Shown here in pieces: positions 1 to 6,166 of a stretch of 6,166 nucleotides of DNA (position 1 is its first letter; each line of letters begins with the position of its first letter). The notes under the pieces were generated by a model. It did no database searches, was not told the DNA's origin, and saw only the letters and a program-made list of their open reading frames with translations. The stretch is from an uncultured Thalassospira sp. Lineage in GTDB: Bacteria > Pseudomonadota > Alphaproteobacteria > Rhodospirillales_A > Thalassospiraceae. The stretch is taken from contig CAMPHD010000205.1 of the NCBI GenBank assembly GCA_946885765.1, positions 1 to 6,166 on the forward strand, read 5' to 3'. The position numbers and the translations under genes were made by a program.

Positions 1-144
1 AATGCATTGGCCGGCCGTGAAATCGCCGCCCATATGCGCGAAGTCACCGGGGAACAGGGCCGCAATGCAGGCTTTACCCAGAAGGACCGGTCGAAATTTT
101 CCAATATGCTGGAAGTAACGATACAGGCCGCCCTGCGCGGTTAA
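1..144 (+). CDS. C-terminal end of an unrecognised protein (5' end outside window)
   Basis: An open frame runs from base 1 to a TAA stop at 142-144, giving the last 47 residues of a protein that begins to the left of the window. The peptide is hydrophilic and looks helical, with AGREIAAHMREV near its start and a tail ending MLEVTIQAALRG. Codon use supports a real gene: third positions are mostly G or C while second positions are mixed, as in the neighbouring genes. No catalytic motif, membrane segment or known domain can be recognised in so short a piece. The gene converges on the transporter operon, so it is a separate transcription unit. It could be an enzyme or a regulator of the same pathway, but nothing in the fragment decides this. 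Confidence 0.6.
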   Translation, partial: NALAGREIAAHMREVTGEQGRNAGFTQKDRSKFSNMLEVTIQAALRG

Positions 145-159
145 ACGAAGGGCGGCCTG
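124..159. terminator. Stem-loop at the end of the plus-strand gene, candidate terminator
   Basis: CAGGCCGCCCT (124-134) and AGGGCGGCCTG (149-159) form a perfect 11-bp GC-rich stem with a 14-base loop. The left arm lies inside the last codons of the plus-strand gene and its TAA stop sits in the loop. No T-run follows on either strand, so it is not a textbook intrinsic terminator. It lies between convergent genes and could act in both directions, or it could be an mRNA 3'-end stabiliser. Confidence 0.45.
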
Positions 160-167
160 CCACAGGT

Positions 168-199
168 CCCGGTCGATCATCTGAGGAAGTACGACCGGG
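168..199. repeat. Second inverted repeat between the convergent genes
   Basis: CCCGGTCG (168-175) and CGACCGGG (192-199) form a perfect 8-bp stem with a 16-base loop, eight bases from the preceding stem-loop. No T-run follows on either strand. In position it is a candidate part of a bidirectional transcription end region for the plus-strand gene and the aldehyde dehydrogenase. The rest of the space up to 225 shows nothing else of note. Confidence 0.4.
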
Positions 200-225
200 C
201 TTCCCCCCTGCGGAACTTAATATCT

Positions 226-1683
226 TTAGAACGGATAGTGGCGTTTGCCGCTCTGGATCGTGATCCAGCGCATTTCGGTGAATTCATCAATTGATGCCTG
301 CGATCCGAACCGGCCATAGCCGCTGGCTTTCACCCCGCCAAATGGCATCTGGGCTTCGTCCTGTACGGTCGGGCTGTTGATGTGGCAGATGCCGCTTTCG
401 ATCCGTTTGGCGACTTCCATCGCGCGCGGGATGTTGGTGGAAAAGACGGCCGAGGACAGGCCATATTCGCTGTCATTGGCAATGCGGACCGCTTCGTCTT
501 CGTTACCTGCACGGATGACGACACAGATAGGGCCAAAGCTTTCCTCGGCATAAATCCGCATGGCGGGGGTGACGTGATCCAAAAGGGTTGCATCCATCAA
601 AACGCCATCGCGCGCCTTGCCGGAACCGGCGACCAGTTTCGCCCCCTTGGAAACCGCATCCTCAACCAGTTCTTCGATCCGGTTGACGGCCTCGACATTC
701 ACCACACCGCCAAGAACATGTTCGGCCTTTGCCGGGTCGCCAGCGGTCAGCGTTTTGGCCTTGGCCGCCAATTTGGCAACGAAATCATCGGCAACCGCAT
801 TGTCGATGATCAGGCGTTCGGTCGACATGCAAATCTGGCCCTGATTCATATAGGCCCCGAATGCGGCACCATTGACCGCTTCGTTGATGTCAGCATCGTC
901 CAGGACAAGGAAGGGTGCCTTGCCACCCAGTTCAAGCAGAACAGGTTTAAGATGTTCTGCCCCCAGCTTGGCGATGATGCGGCCAACCCGGGTTGAGCCG
1001 GTAAAGTTGATGCGGCGCACTGCCGGATGGGCGATCAGGGTTTCGACGATTTCCGGGGCGTCTTCGGGGGCGTTGGTCACGACATTGACGACACCGGCCG
1101 GTGCACCGGCTTCGACCAGACATTGCCCGATCAGGCGATGCAGGGCTGGGCACAGTTCGGATGCCTTCAGCACCACGGTGTTACCACAGGCAAGCGGCAT
1201 GGCAATTGCGCGTGTGCCAAGGATAACCGGCGCATTCCATGGGGCGATGCCCAGAACCACGCCAACCGGTTGACGAATGCCCATCGCCATCAGGCCCGGC
1301 GTGTCGGACGGAATGATGTCGCCCTGAATCTGGGTCGTCATCGCCCCGGCTTCGCGCAGCATATTGGCCGCCAGATGAGCGTTGAAGCCACCCCACATGC
1401 GCGTGCTGCCGGTTTCCGAAAGCACCAGATCGCCAAATTCGGCACCCTTGGCTTCCATGATATCGGCGGCTTTAAGCAAAATCTTGCGCCGTGCGCCGGG
1501 CCCCATTTTTGACCATTCCGGGAATGCCGCGGCGGCGGCATCGGCGGCCTTGCGGGCATCGGCGGGGCTTGCGGCGGCGGCAATGGTTGCGACCTTGCCG
1601 GTTACCGGATTTTTGCGTTCGAACGTGCGGTTGTTCGAAGCATTGACGGCTTCATTGTCGATCAAAAGTTTGGCTTCATTCAT
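226..1683 (-). CDS. NAD(P)+-dependent aldehyde dehydrogenase, salicylaldehyde/vanillin dehydrogenase-like
   Basis: A full-length 485-residue soluble member of the ALDH superfamily, which oxidises an aldehyde to the carboxylic acid with NAD(P)+. The catalytic parts are all visible: PWN with Asn150, the cofactor-binding Lys173 in LKASE, the FTGSTRVG turn at 227-234, the general base Glu251 in LELGGK, the nucleophile Cys285 in GQICMSTERL, and EESFGP at 380-385. The N-terminal FERKNPVTG, the stretch TQIQGDIIPSD, the INFTGSTRVG segment and the C-terminal YPF resemble NahF-type salicylaldehyde dehydrogenases and vanillin/benzaldehyde dehydrogenases, as I recall them. The exact aldehyde cannot be read from sequence. 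The ATG is supported by AGGAGA seven bases upstream. The gene lies 44 bases after livF on the same strand with no strong hairpin between, so it is probably the last gene of the transporter operon. An alternative is a broader-specificity aldehyde dehydrogenase. Confidence 0.93.
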   Translation of the reverse strand: MNEAKLLIDNEAVNASNNRTFERKNPVTGKVATIAAAASPADARKAADAAAAAFPEWSKMGPGARRKILLKAADIMEAKGAEFGDLVLSETGSTRMWGGFNAHLAANMLREAGAMTTQIQGDIIPSDTPGLMAMGIRQPVGVVLGIAPWNAPVILGTRAIAMPLACGNTVVLKASELCPALHRLIGQCLVEAGAPAGVVNVVTNAPEDAPEIVETLIAHPAVRRINFTGSTRVGRIIAKLGAEHLKPVLLELGGKAPFLVLDDADINEAVNGAAFGAYMNQGQICMSTERLIIDNAVADDFVAKLAAKAKTLTAGDPAKAEHVLGGVVNVEAVNRIEELVEDAVSKGAKLVAGSGKARDGVLMDATLLDHVTPAMRIYAEESFGPICVVIRAGNEDEAVRIANDSEYGLSSAVFSTNIPRAMEVAKRIESGICHINSPTVQDEAQMPFGGVKASGYGRFGSQASIDEFTEMRWITIQSGKRHYPF

Positions 1684-1689
1684 GGTGGT

Positions 1690-1695
1690 TCTCCT
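1690..1695 (-). promoter_or_regulatory. Ribosome binding site of the aldehyde dehydrogenase gene
   Basis: The minus strand reads AGGAGA here, about seven bases before the ATG at 1681-1683. This is close to the consensus and fixes the start. It lies in the 44-base gap after livF, so this gene has its own translation signal rather than being coupled by overlap like livM, livG and livF. Confidence 0.7.
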
Positions 1696-1727
1696 GATTC
1701 CTCAAGTTTCCGCGCTGTGCGGGGGCG

Positions 1728-2444
1728 TTATGCGGTGGCAAGGCCCAGAAAGGCCTTTTGCACAGCGGGGTCCGATTGCAGGGCCAAGGCAGTATCCTGC
1801 CCGGTAATAGCCCCGTTCTCGATCAAATATCCCCGATCGGATATGGCAAGGGACTGGTGGGCATTCTGTTCGACCAGAAGCACACCAACCCCGGTGTTTC
1901 GAATGGCGGCAAGGGCCTTGAACAAATCACCGGTCATGATCGGGGAAAGTCCAAGGGATGGTTCATCAAGCAGCAGAATATCGGGATTGGACATCAAGGC
2001 CCGCCCGATGGCGACCATCTGCTGTTCGCCGCCCGACATGGTACGTGCGGCCTGGTCAAGGCGTTCGGACAGTTTCGGAAACAGGGTCATGACCCGTTCC
2101 AGATTGTCCTTTTCGCTTACCCGGGCCCGTTTGGCAAAGGCACCAAGTTCCAGATTTTCACGGACCGTCAGATCGCCGAAAATTCCGCGTCCCTCGGGCA
2201 CAAGGGCAAGGCCCGCCTCGACAATCCTGTGCGCGGCAAGATCGGTCAGATCCTTGCCTGAAAGGGCGATGGCGGTGTTGTCATGTTTGGCAACCAGCCC
2301 CGCACAGGCTTTCAGCAGACTGCTTTTACCCGCGCCATTGGCACCCAGCATTACAACAATCTCGCCGCGATCAACCCGCAATGAGACATCGCGAAGTGCG
2401 GTATGCTTGCCATAGGAAACAGACAATTTATGGACTTCAAGCAT
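1728..2444 (-). CDS. livF: HAAT-type ABC transporter ATPase LivF
   Basis: Cytoplasmic ATPase of 238 residues that pairs with LivG to drive import through LivH-LivM. Visible motifs are Walker A GANGAGKS (34-41), the LivF-typical VPEGRGIFGDLTVRENL after residue 81, the canonical signature MSGGEQQ (136-142), Walker B ILLLDEP with Asp160 and Glu161, and the D-loop SLGL. The H-loop position carries Gln193 in VEQN instead of His, which is usual for LivF. The frame stays open 28 codons further upstream, but that longer start would lie deep inside livG. The chosen ATG gives the normal family length and N-terminus (MLEVHKLSVSYG) and has a G-rich ribosome site five bases ahead. Its start overlaps the end of livG by 8 bases, so translation is likely coupled. 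The substrate is not set by this subunit. Confidence 0.95.
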   Translation of the reverse strand: MLEVHKLSVSYGKHTALRDVSLRVDRGEIVVMLGANGAGKSSLLKACAGLVAKHDNTAIALSGKDLTDLAAHRIVEAGLALVPEGRGIFGDLTVRENLELGAFAKRARVSEKDNLERVMTLFPKLSERLDQAARTMSGGEQQMVAIGRALMSNPDILLLDEPSLGLSPIMTGDLFKALAAIRNTGVGVLLVEQNAHQSLAISDRGYLIENGAITGQDTALALQSDPAVQKAFLGLATA

Positions 2445-3171
2445 GGCTGTCCCCCAGATAGGCGCGAATGACTTCGGGGTCGGAAAGCACCGTTTCGGGC
2501 GAGCCATCGGCGATTTTTGCTCCGGCATTCATCACCACACAGCGATCACACAGGCTTCGGATTGCATCCATCACATGTTCGACCATGATGATGGTCAGCC
2601 CCTCGGATTTAAGCTTCCGGACAAGGGCGATGCCTTCCTGAAGCTCGGACGGGTTCAACCCGGCGAGCCATTCATCAAGCAGTAGTAATTTGGGTTGCAG
2701 TGCCAATGCCCGGCCAAGTTCAAGCCGTTTCTGATCGATATAGGTCAGATCGCCGGCAGGCGTATGGGCGTGGCCGGCAAGGCCGATCCGGTCCAGCAGA
2801 GTGATAGCCGCCGATTTCGCCGCATCCCCCCAAAGCGGGTCGGGGCGGAAGGCAAGTCCGGCTTCGATATTTTCGATACAATCAAGGTCGGGCAGGATGC
2901 GCACAAGCTGGAAGGTGCGCGCGATCCCGGCATGGCTGATGGCATGGGCCGGAAGGCTTGTGATATCGCGTCCGGCCAGAACAACCTTGCCTTCGTTGGG
3001 TGACAAGGCGCCGGAAATCAGGTTCATCACCGTCGTTTTGCCCGATCCGTTCGGGCCGAGCAGACCGACGATTTCGCCTTCACAGACATCGAACTGCATC
3101 TGATTGACGGCAATCAGGCCACCGAATGCCTTATGCAGGCCGGAAATCGAAAGAAGAGTTTTAGCGCTCAT
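2437..3171 (-). CDS. livG: HAAT-type ABC transporter ATPase LivG with a degenerate signature motif
   Basis: Cytoplasmic ATPase of 244 residues, partner of LivF. It shows Walker A GPNGSGKTT (39-47), the Q-loop Gln88 in RTFQ, Walker B LLLLDEW with Asp166 and the catalytic Glu167, D-loop AGLNP, and the H-loop His199 in VEHVMD. The family-typical AGIARTFQLVR and the C-terminal region ending IRAYLG identify it as LivG. Two motifs are unusual: the ABC signature is LTYID (142-146), where LivG normally keeps a glycine after the tyrosine (YGDQ or YGQQ), and Trp168 replaces the usual proline after the catalytic glutamate. The flanking QKRLELGRALALQPKLLLLDE is otherwise intact, so the protein looks functional. 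The ATG overlaps the livM stop as ATGA and has GAGGAG eight bases upstream. Confidence 0.95.
   Translation of the reverse strand: MSAKTLLSISGLHKAFGGLIAVNQMQFDVCEGEIVGLLGPNGSGKTTVMNLISGALSPNEGKVVLAGRDITSLPAHAISHAGIARTFQLVRILPDLDCIENIEAGLAFRPDPLWGDAAKSAAITLLDRIGLAGHAHTPAGDLTYIDQKRLELGRALALQPKLLLLDEWLAGLNPSELQEGIALVRKLKSEGLTIIMVEHVMDAIRSLCDRCVVMNAGAKIADGSPETVLSDPEVIRAYLGDSHA
2450..2455 (-). promoter_or_regulatory. Ribosome binding site deciding the livF start
   Basis: The minus strand reads GGGGGA five bases before the ATG at 2442-2444, inside the end of livG. It supports the 238-residue LivF over the version with 28 extra N-terminal residues beginning at 2528. Confidence 0.55.
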
Positions 3172-4145
3172 GCTGTTTTCTCCTCGGTCTTCGAATGGTC
3201 GTTGGATGGCGATGCCTTTTTCGGCGTCCGGTATTTTTCATAAAGCCCGATCACCCCGCCCGGCAACAGATAGACAATCACCATGAAGGTCACGCCCAGC
3301 ATTATGCTGAAATGGTTGGGGAAGTTCGCCGTCAGGACTTCAAACAGCAGGGTCAGAGGGACAACCCCAAGAAGCGGTCCCAGCAAACGACGCGGCCCGC
3401 CAAGCAAGGCCATGATCACCACTTGGAAGGACAGCATCGGGTTAAAGGCAATCACCGGATCGATATAGGTCCAGCGTGGCGCCATGATGGCACCGGTCAA
3501 TGTCATGAACACAGCCGACAGGACAAACAGCGCAACCTTCACGCGGGTGACATTGATGCCGCAATGCCGGGCAACCGTTTCATCCTCGCCAATGATGCGC
3601 AGCGCAAAGCCAAGCCGTGACCGGCCAAGAATGAAACCGGTCAGAAGCAGCGCGGCAAACAGGGCCAGAAGCTGCCAATAGATGTCATTGTGTGTGATAT
3701 CGAGAAAAACATATCGGCCCATTTCACGCGTGACATTGACCTCATACCAACTGACAACCTGCCGAACCAGTTCGGTCAGACCAAAGGTAAAGATCACGAA
3801 ATAGACGCCCGCCAGACGCAGGGTCGAAAACCCGACCAGAAGGGCAAGCACGGTTCCGGCCAATGCAGCACAGATCAGAACGACCGGGAAGGGCAGGACT
3901 TCGCCAAGGACGGCGACGGTATAGGCCCCGATGCCAAAGAACACGACGGTCGCAAGCGAGATATAGCGCGTCGGGCCGGAAAACATCGACCATGCGGTTG
4001 CCAGAACGGCAAAGCTGACAATGCTGATGGCAAGTGACATGTAATAATTGTCAACGAGAGACGGCAGGAATGCGAGTGCGGCAAAGATAACTGCTCCAAG
4101 CATCACCGGCTTGATAAAGTCCGGTTTGAGGATGGCGTTGATCAT
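3168..4145 (-). CDS. livM: HAAT-type ABC transporter permease LivM
   Basis: Inner-membrane permease of 325 residues that forms the translocation pore with LivH. Hydrophobic segments occur at roughly 13-29, 35-53, 60-79, 86-106, 112-130, 157-174, 204-222, 240-270 and 280-300. The cytoplasmic coupling loop, which contacts the ATPases, is seen as RSRLGFALRIIGEDETVARHCG starting at residue 175, followed by INVTRVKVALFVLSA. The late LivM motif reads GGPRRLLGPLLG (249-260), where family members often have GGLGT or GGRGT before the GP. A short polar, charged tail rich in Lys, Ser and Glu ends the protein. GGAAGGG lies seven bases ahead of the ATG, and start and stop overlap livH and livG as ATGA, indicating coupled translation of the membrane and ATPase subunits. 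Confidence 0.94.
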   Translation of the reverse strand: MINAILKPDFIKPVMLGAVIFAALAFLPSLVDNYYMSLAISIVSFAVLATAWSMFSGPTRYISLATVVFFGIGAYTVAVLGEVLPFPVVLICAALAGTVLALLVGFSTLRLAGVYFVIFTFGLTELVRQVVSWYEVNVTREMGRYVFLDITHNDIYWQLLALFAALLLTGFILGRSRLGFALRIIGEDETVARHCGINVTRVKVALFVLSAVFMTLTGAIMAPRWTYIDPVIAFNPMLSFQVVIMALLGGPRRLLGPLLGVVPLTLLFEVLTANFPNHFSIMLGVTFMVIVYLLPGGVIGLYEKYRTPKKASPSNDHSKTEEKTA

Positions 4146-5014
4146 GACGCAGCCCTTCCGAACAGGCCGGATGGCTTGATCAGCAGCACCAGCAGGAAGA
4201 TCACATAGGTGACGGCAATGGTCAGGCCGGGATCAATATAGGTGGCCACCAGTGCCTCGGCGATGCCAAGGATCAGACCGGCAACAAGCGCGCCCAGCAT
4301 ATTGCCGACCCCGCCCATGATCACAACGATCAGGGCCTTCATGGTAAAGACCACACCCATCGAGGTCGAAAAGGTCAGAAACATGCTGACCAGAACGCCG
4401 CCGACGGCTGCCATTGCGCCGCCAAGGGCGAAGGCAAAGCAGGCGGCGAAGTTGACATCGATGGCGACCAGGCGGGCGGATTGCGGGGCAACGGCAACAG
4501 CACGAAGGGCGGTGCCCATCCGGGTGCGGGTCAAGACCAGATAGAAGCCCAGTCCGAATACCAGTGCAAAGCCCAGCGCAACCAGACGGTTTGCTGCAAT
4601 CGCAGCACCAAACACATCGACCGCACCATTCATGAAGTCATAGCTGTAATAATTACCGCCAAACCAGACCAGCAAAATGCCCTGCACGATGAACAGAAGG
4701 CCAAAGGTCGCAAGGATGCTGTCGACTTCCAGCGTGCCGCGGTTTTTGGCGCGCGCGACAAGCGGGCTTAGCAAAATGCGATAGATCGCCCAGTTCAGCG
4801 CAAAGGAGACCGGAATAAGGATGAGAAGGCCGATCACCGGATTGATCCCGGCGGATGTCATCAGAACAAAGGCCGCGAAGGAGGCCACGATCACAAGTTC
4901 GCCATAGGCGAGGTTCATGATCCGTGAAACCCCGTATTGCAGGGTCAGGCCCATGGCGACAAGGGCATACATGCCGCCAAGGGTGATCCCTGAAAAGACT
5001 GCGTAACTTAACAT
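4142..5014 (-). CDS. livH: HAAT-type ABC transporter permease LivH
   Basis: Inner-membrane permease of 290 residues, the usual LivH length. The N-terminal motif GITLGGMYALVAMGLTLQYG followed by RIMNLAYGEL is diagnostic of the family. About eight hydrophobic segments can be seen. The coupling loop is RMGTALRAVAVAPQSARLVAIDV (from about 165), and the late motif KALIVVIMGGVGNMLGALVAG begins at 226. It ends with the typical LIKPSGLFG. A GGGAAGA ribosome site lies five bases before the ATG. The gene starts 27 bases after the livK stop and just beyond a strong stem-loop, so its expression is probably lower than that of livK. Its stop overlaps the livM start as ATGA. Confidence 0.95.
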   Translation of the reverse strand: MLSYAVFSGITLGGMYALVAMGLTLQYGVSRIMNLAYGELVIVASFAAFVLMTSAGINPVIGLLILIPVSFALNWAIYRILLSPLVARAKNRGTLEVDSILATFGLLFIVQGILLVWFGGNYYSYDFMNGAVDVFGAAIAANRLVALGFALVFGLGFYLVLTRTRMGTALRAVAVAPQSARLVAIDVNFAACFAFALGGAMAAVGGVLVSMFLTFSTSMGVVFTMKALIVVIMGGVGNMLGALVAGLILGIAEALVATYIDPGLTIAVTYVIFLLVLLIKPSGLFGRAAS

Positions 5015-5033
5015 GCAATTCTTCCCATTGGCG

Positions 5034-5054
5034 GGGTGCGCTTATTGCGCACCC
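5034..5054 (-). promoter_or_regulatory. Stem-loop spanning the livK stop codon
   Basis: GGGTGCGC (5034-5041) and GCGCACCC (5047-5054) form a perfect 8-bp stem with a 5-base loop; in RNA from the minus strand the loop is AAUAA and contains the livK UAA stop. No U-run follows, so it is not a full intrinsic terminator. In binding-protein operons such hairpins commonly protect the upstream mRNA from 3' decay and reduce downstream expression, which would give more LivK than permease. The livH ribosome site lies outside the stem. Confidence 0.6.
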
Positions 5055-6166
5055 TTCCAGTCCGGTTTCGGGAAGACAAGATCATGTGCGCCTTCCATAT
5101 CGGTCGGGGCGATGCCGACAAACTTGCCATCCTGCCACTGACCGACCTGCCAGAAATTCTGATCGCCCGGTTTATAGGTGCCAAGGATGGTATTGAACCC
5201 GCCCTTTGCCAGTTCGGCATTGACGGCTTCGCGGTCGGTCGAGCCCGCACGTTCAATCGCCTGCTGCAAGGATTGCAGAGATGCCCAGTTTACAAGCGAT
5301 GCCCAGCGATCCGGCTCGCGCCCGGCAAAGGCGACATGGCGTTCGATGTAATCGGCAATTTTCGGATCGGTTTCACTGGCCCCGCCCAGACTGACGACAC
5401 CCTGAGCATCGGCGCCAAAGCGGTCCTTGTAAAGCGGGAAGGCGGTACCAACCCCGGCATAGAAAATCTTGGGATTGAATTGCAGGACACGCGCCTGTTC
5501 GGTCAGGCCAAGGGTGCCGGGCGGGTAGCTAAACGCGACAAAGGTATCCGCCCCCAGTGATTTGATTTCATTGACGATGGTTGCCAGATCCTGCGAGCCC
5601 AGCGGATAGGTCTTGTCATAAACCAGTTCGAAATCGCGTTCTTCGAGCGCATCGCGACCGGCATTGGAAAGTTCGATCCCGAAACCGTCGGCAACCGCGA
5701 TCATGGCGACCTTGTCGTTGATCTTGCCATCGGATTTAAGCTGTTCAAGGAACTTGGCCATTTCAACGGCGTATTGTTCCCCGGTTCCCAGCAGCCAGTA
5801 TGAGTTTTTCCAGCGTTCGGCAAGTTGCGGTGCCTTGTCCGTCACAGCGGTCCCTGCCAGATGGGCATAGCCCGAGCGATCAAGGATCGGTGCGACGGCA
5901 AGGTTAAGGCCCGTGCCCCATGGCGAAAGGATAAAATCAACCTTGTCCTGATTGATCAGGCGTTCAATGGCGCGAACGGCTTCTTCTGAACTTGACCGGT
6001 CGTCATATTCAACGACTTCAATCGGGATCATCTTGTCGCCGACTTTAAGTCCGCCCGCATCGTTGATTTCTTTGACCCACATTTCATAGTTCGGGATGGT
6101 GCTGGTGTTTGCGCCAGGCGCACCCGGCCCGGTTTTCGAAATGGCATAACCGATACGATATGTTTC
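5042..6166 (-). CDS. livK: Periplasmic substrate-binding protein, LivK/HAAT type (N-terminus outside window)
   Basis: The frame is open from the TAA at 5042-5044 to the right edge, giving 374 residues and no start. The visible protein begins ETYRIGYAISKTGPGAPGAN, which is the first strand and ligand-loop region of a mature type I periplasmic binding protein. The missing part is therefore mainly the export signal peptide. The ATG at 6080-6082 is internal and not the start, because homologous sequence continues upstream of it. Family features include NYEMWVKEINDAGGL, VEYDDRSSSEEAVRAIERLI (about 52-71), the domain linker region around VAMIAVADGFGI, and a C-terminal FWQVGQWQDGKFVGIAP. There is no cysteine in the visible protein, and SPWGTG stands where E. 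coli LivJ/LivK have the CSSST ligand loop, so a ligand other than leucine/isoleucine/valine is likely. It delivers its ligand to LivH-LivM. Confidence 0.93.
   Translation of the reverse strand, partial: ETYRIGYAISKTGPGAPGANTSTIPNYEMWVKEINDAGGLKVGDKMIPIEVVEYDDRSSSEEAVRAIERLINQDKVDFILSPWGTGLNLAVAPILDRSGYAHLAGTAVTDKAPQLAERWKNSYWLLGTGEQYAVEMAKFLEQLKSDGKINDKVAMIAVADGFGIELSNAGRDALEERDFELVYDKTYPLGSQDLATIVNEIKSLGADTFVAFSYPPGTLGLTEQARVLQFNPKIFYAGVGTAFPLYKDRFGADAQGVVSLGGASETDPKIADYIERHVAFAGREPDRWASLVNWASLQSLQQAIERAGSTDREAVNAELAKGGFNTILGTYKPGDQNFWQVGQWQDGKFVGIAPTDMEGAHDLVFPKPDWKGAQ

Noticed and set aside
382..996. Plus-strand open frame of 204 codons
   Set aside because: It lies wholly antisense to the aldehyde dehydrogenase, whose catalytic motifs are intact. 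It has no recognisable domain and is a frame shadow of GC-rich coding DNA.
1684..1727. Terminator between livF and the aldehyde dehydrogenase gene
   Set aside because: Only a weak 4-bp stem (CCGC/GCGG) without a U-run can be found, so read-through and co-transcription are more likely.
1717..2415. Plus-strand open frame of 232 codons
   Set aside because: Antisense to livF, with a composition rich in Arg, Ser, Ala and Pro typical of a shadow frame and no family resemblance.
2445..2528. N-terminal extension of LivF by 28 residues
   Set aside because: It would overlap livG by 92 bases, the extension has no similarity to LivF N-termini, and a ribosome site sits just before the shorter start.
5036..5560. 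Plus-strand open frame of 174 codons
   Set aside because: Antisense to livK. The livK frame is continuous and carries clear family features.
6080..6082. ATG taken as the livK start
   Set aside because: The frame stays open to the window edge, and the upstream residues match the mature N-terminal region of periplasmic binding proteins. The true start and signal peptide lie outside.

Overview
The window is one end of a bacterial catabolic locus. It is moderately GC-rich and densely packed. Protein styles and codon use point to a proteobacterium, most likely an alphaproteobacterium. A marine Rhodospirillales-type host such as Thalassospira is a guess only. There is no sign of mobile elements, CRISPR arrays, tRNA or rRNA.

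Nearly everything lies on the minus strand as one probable operon, transcribed from the right edge to the left: livK (substrate-binding protein, its 5' end cut by the window edge), livH and livM (permeases), livG and livF (ATPases), then an NAD(P)+-dependent aldehyde dehydrogenase. The junctions are tight: livK-livH 27 nt, livH/livM and livM/livG each an ATGA overlap, livG/livF an 8-nt overlap, livF-aldehyde dehydrogenase 44 nt. The operon promoter must lie outside the window, upstream of livK. A strong stem-loop spans the livK stop codon and probably separates livK expression from that of the permeases.

A plus-strand gene ends at 144, converging on the operon; only its last 47 codons are present and I do not recognise it. 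The 81-base space between the two convergent ends (145-225) holds two GC-rich inverted repeats, probably a transcription end zone.

Together the genes form a complete high-affinity ABC importer of the branched-chain amino acid/amide (HAAT) type plus one soluble oxidoreductase. The dehydrogenase resembles the salicylaldehyde/vanillin/benzaldehyde dehydrogenase group rather than betaine or succinate-semialdehyde dehydrogenases. The binding protein lacks the cysteines and ligand-loop sequence of classical leucine-binding proteins. The working inference is an importer for an aromatic (phenylpropanoid- or benzoate-like) compound, co-expressed with the enzyme that oxidises an aromatic aldehyde intermediate to the acid. 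The substrate is not shown by the sequence. Overall this is a recognisable kind of operon, not a clearly new system. The most unusual details are the degenerate signature motif of LivG and the livK stem-loop.
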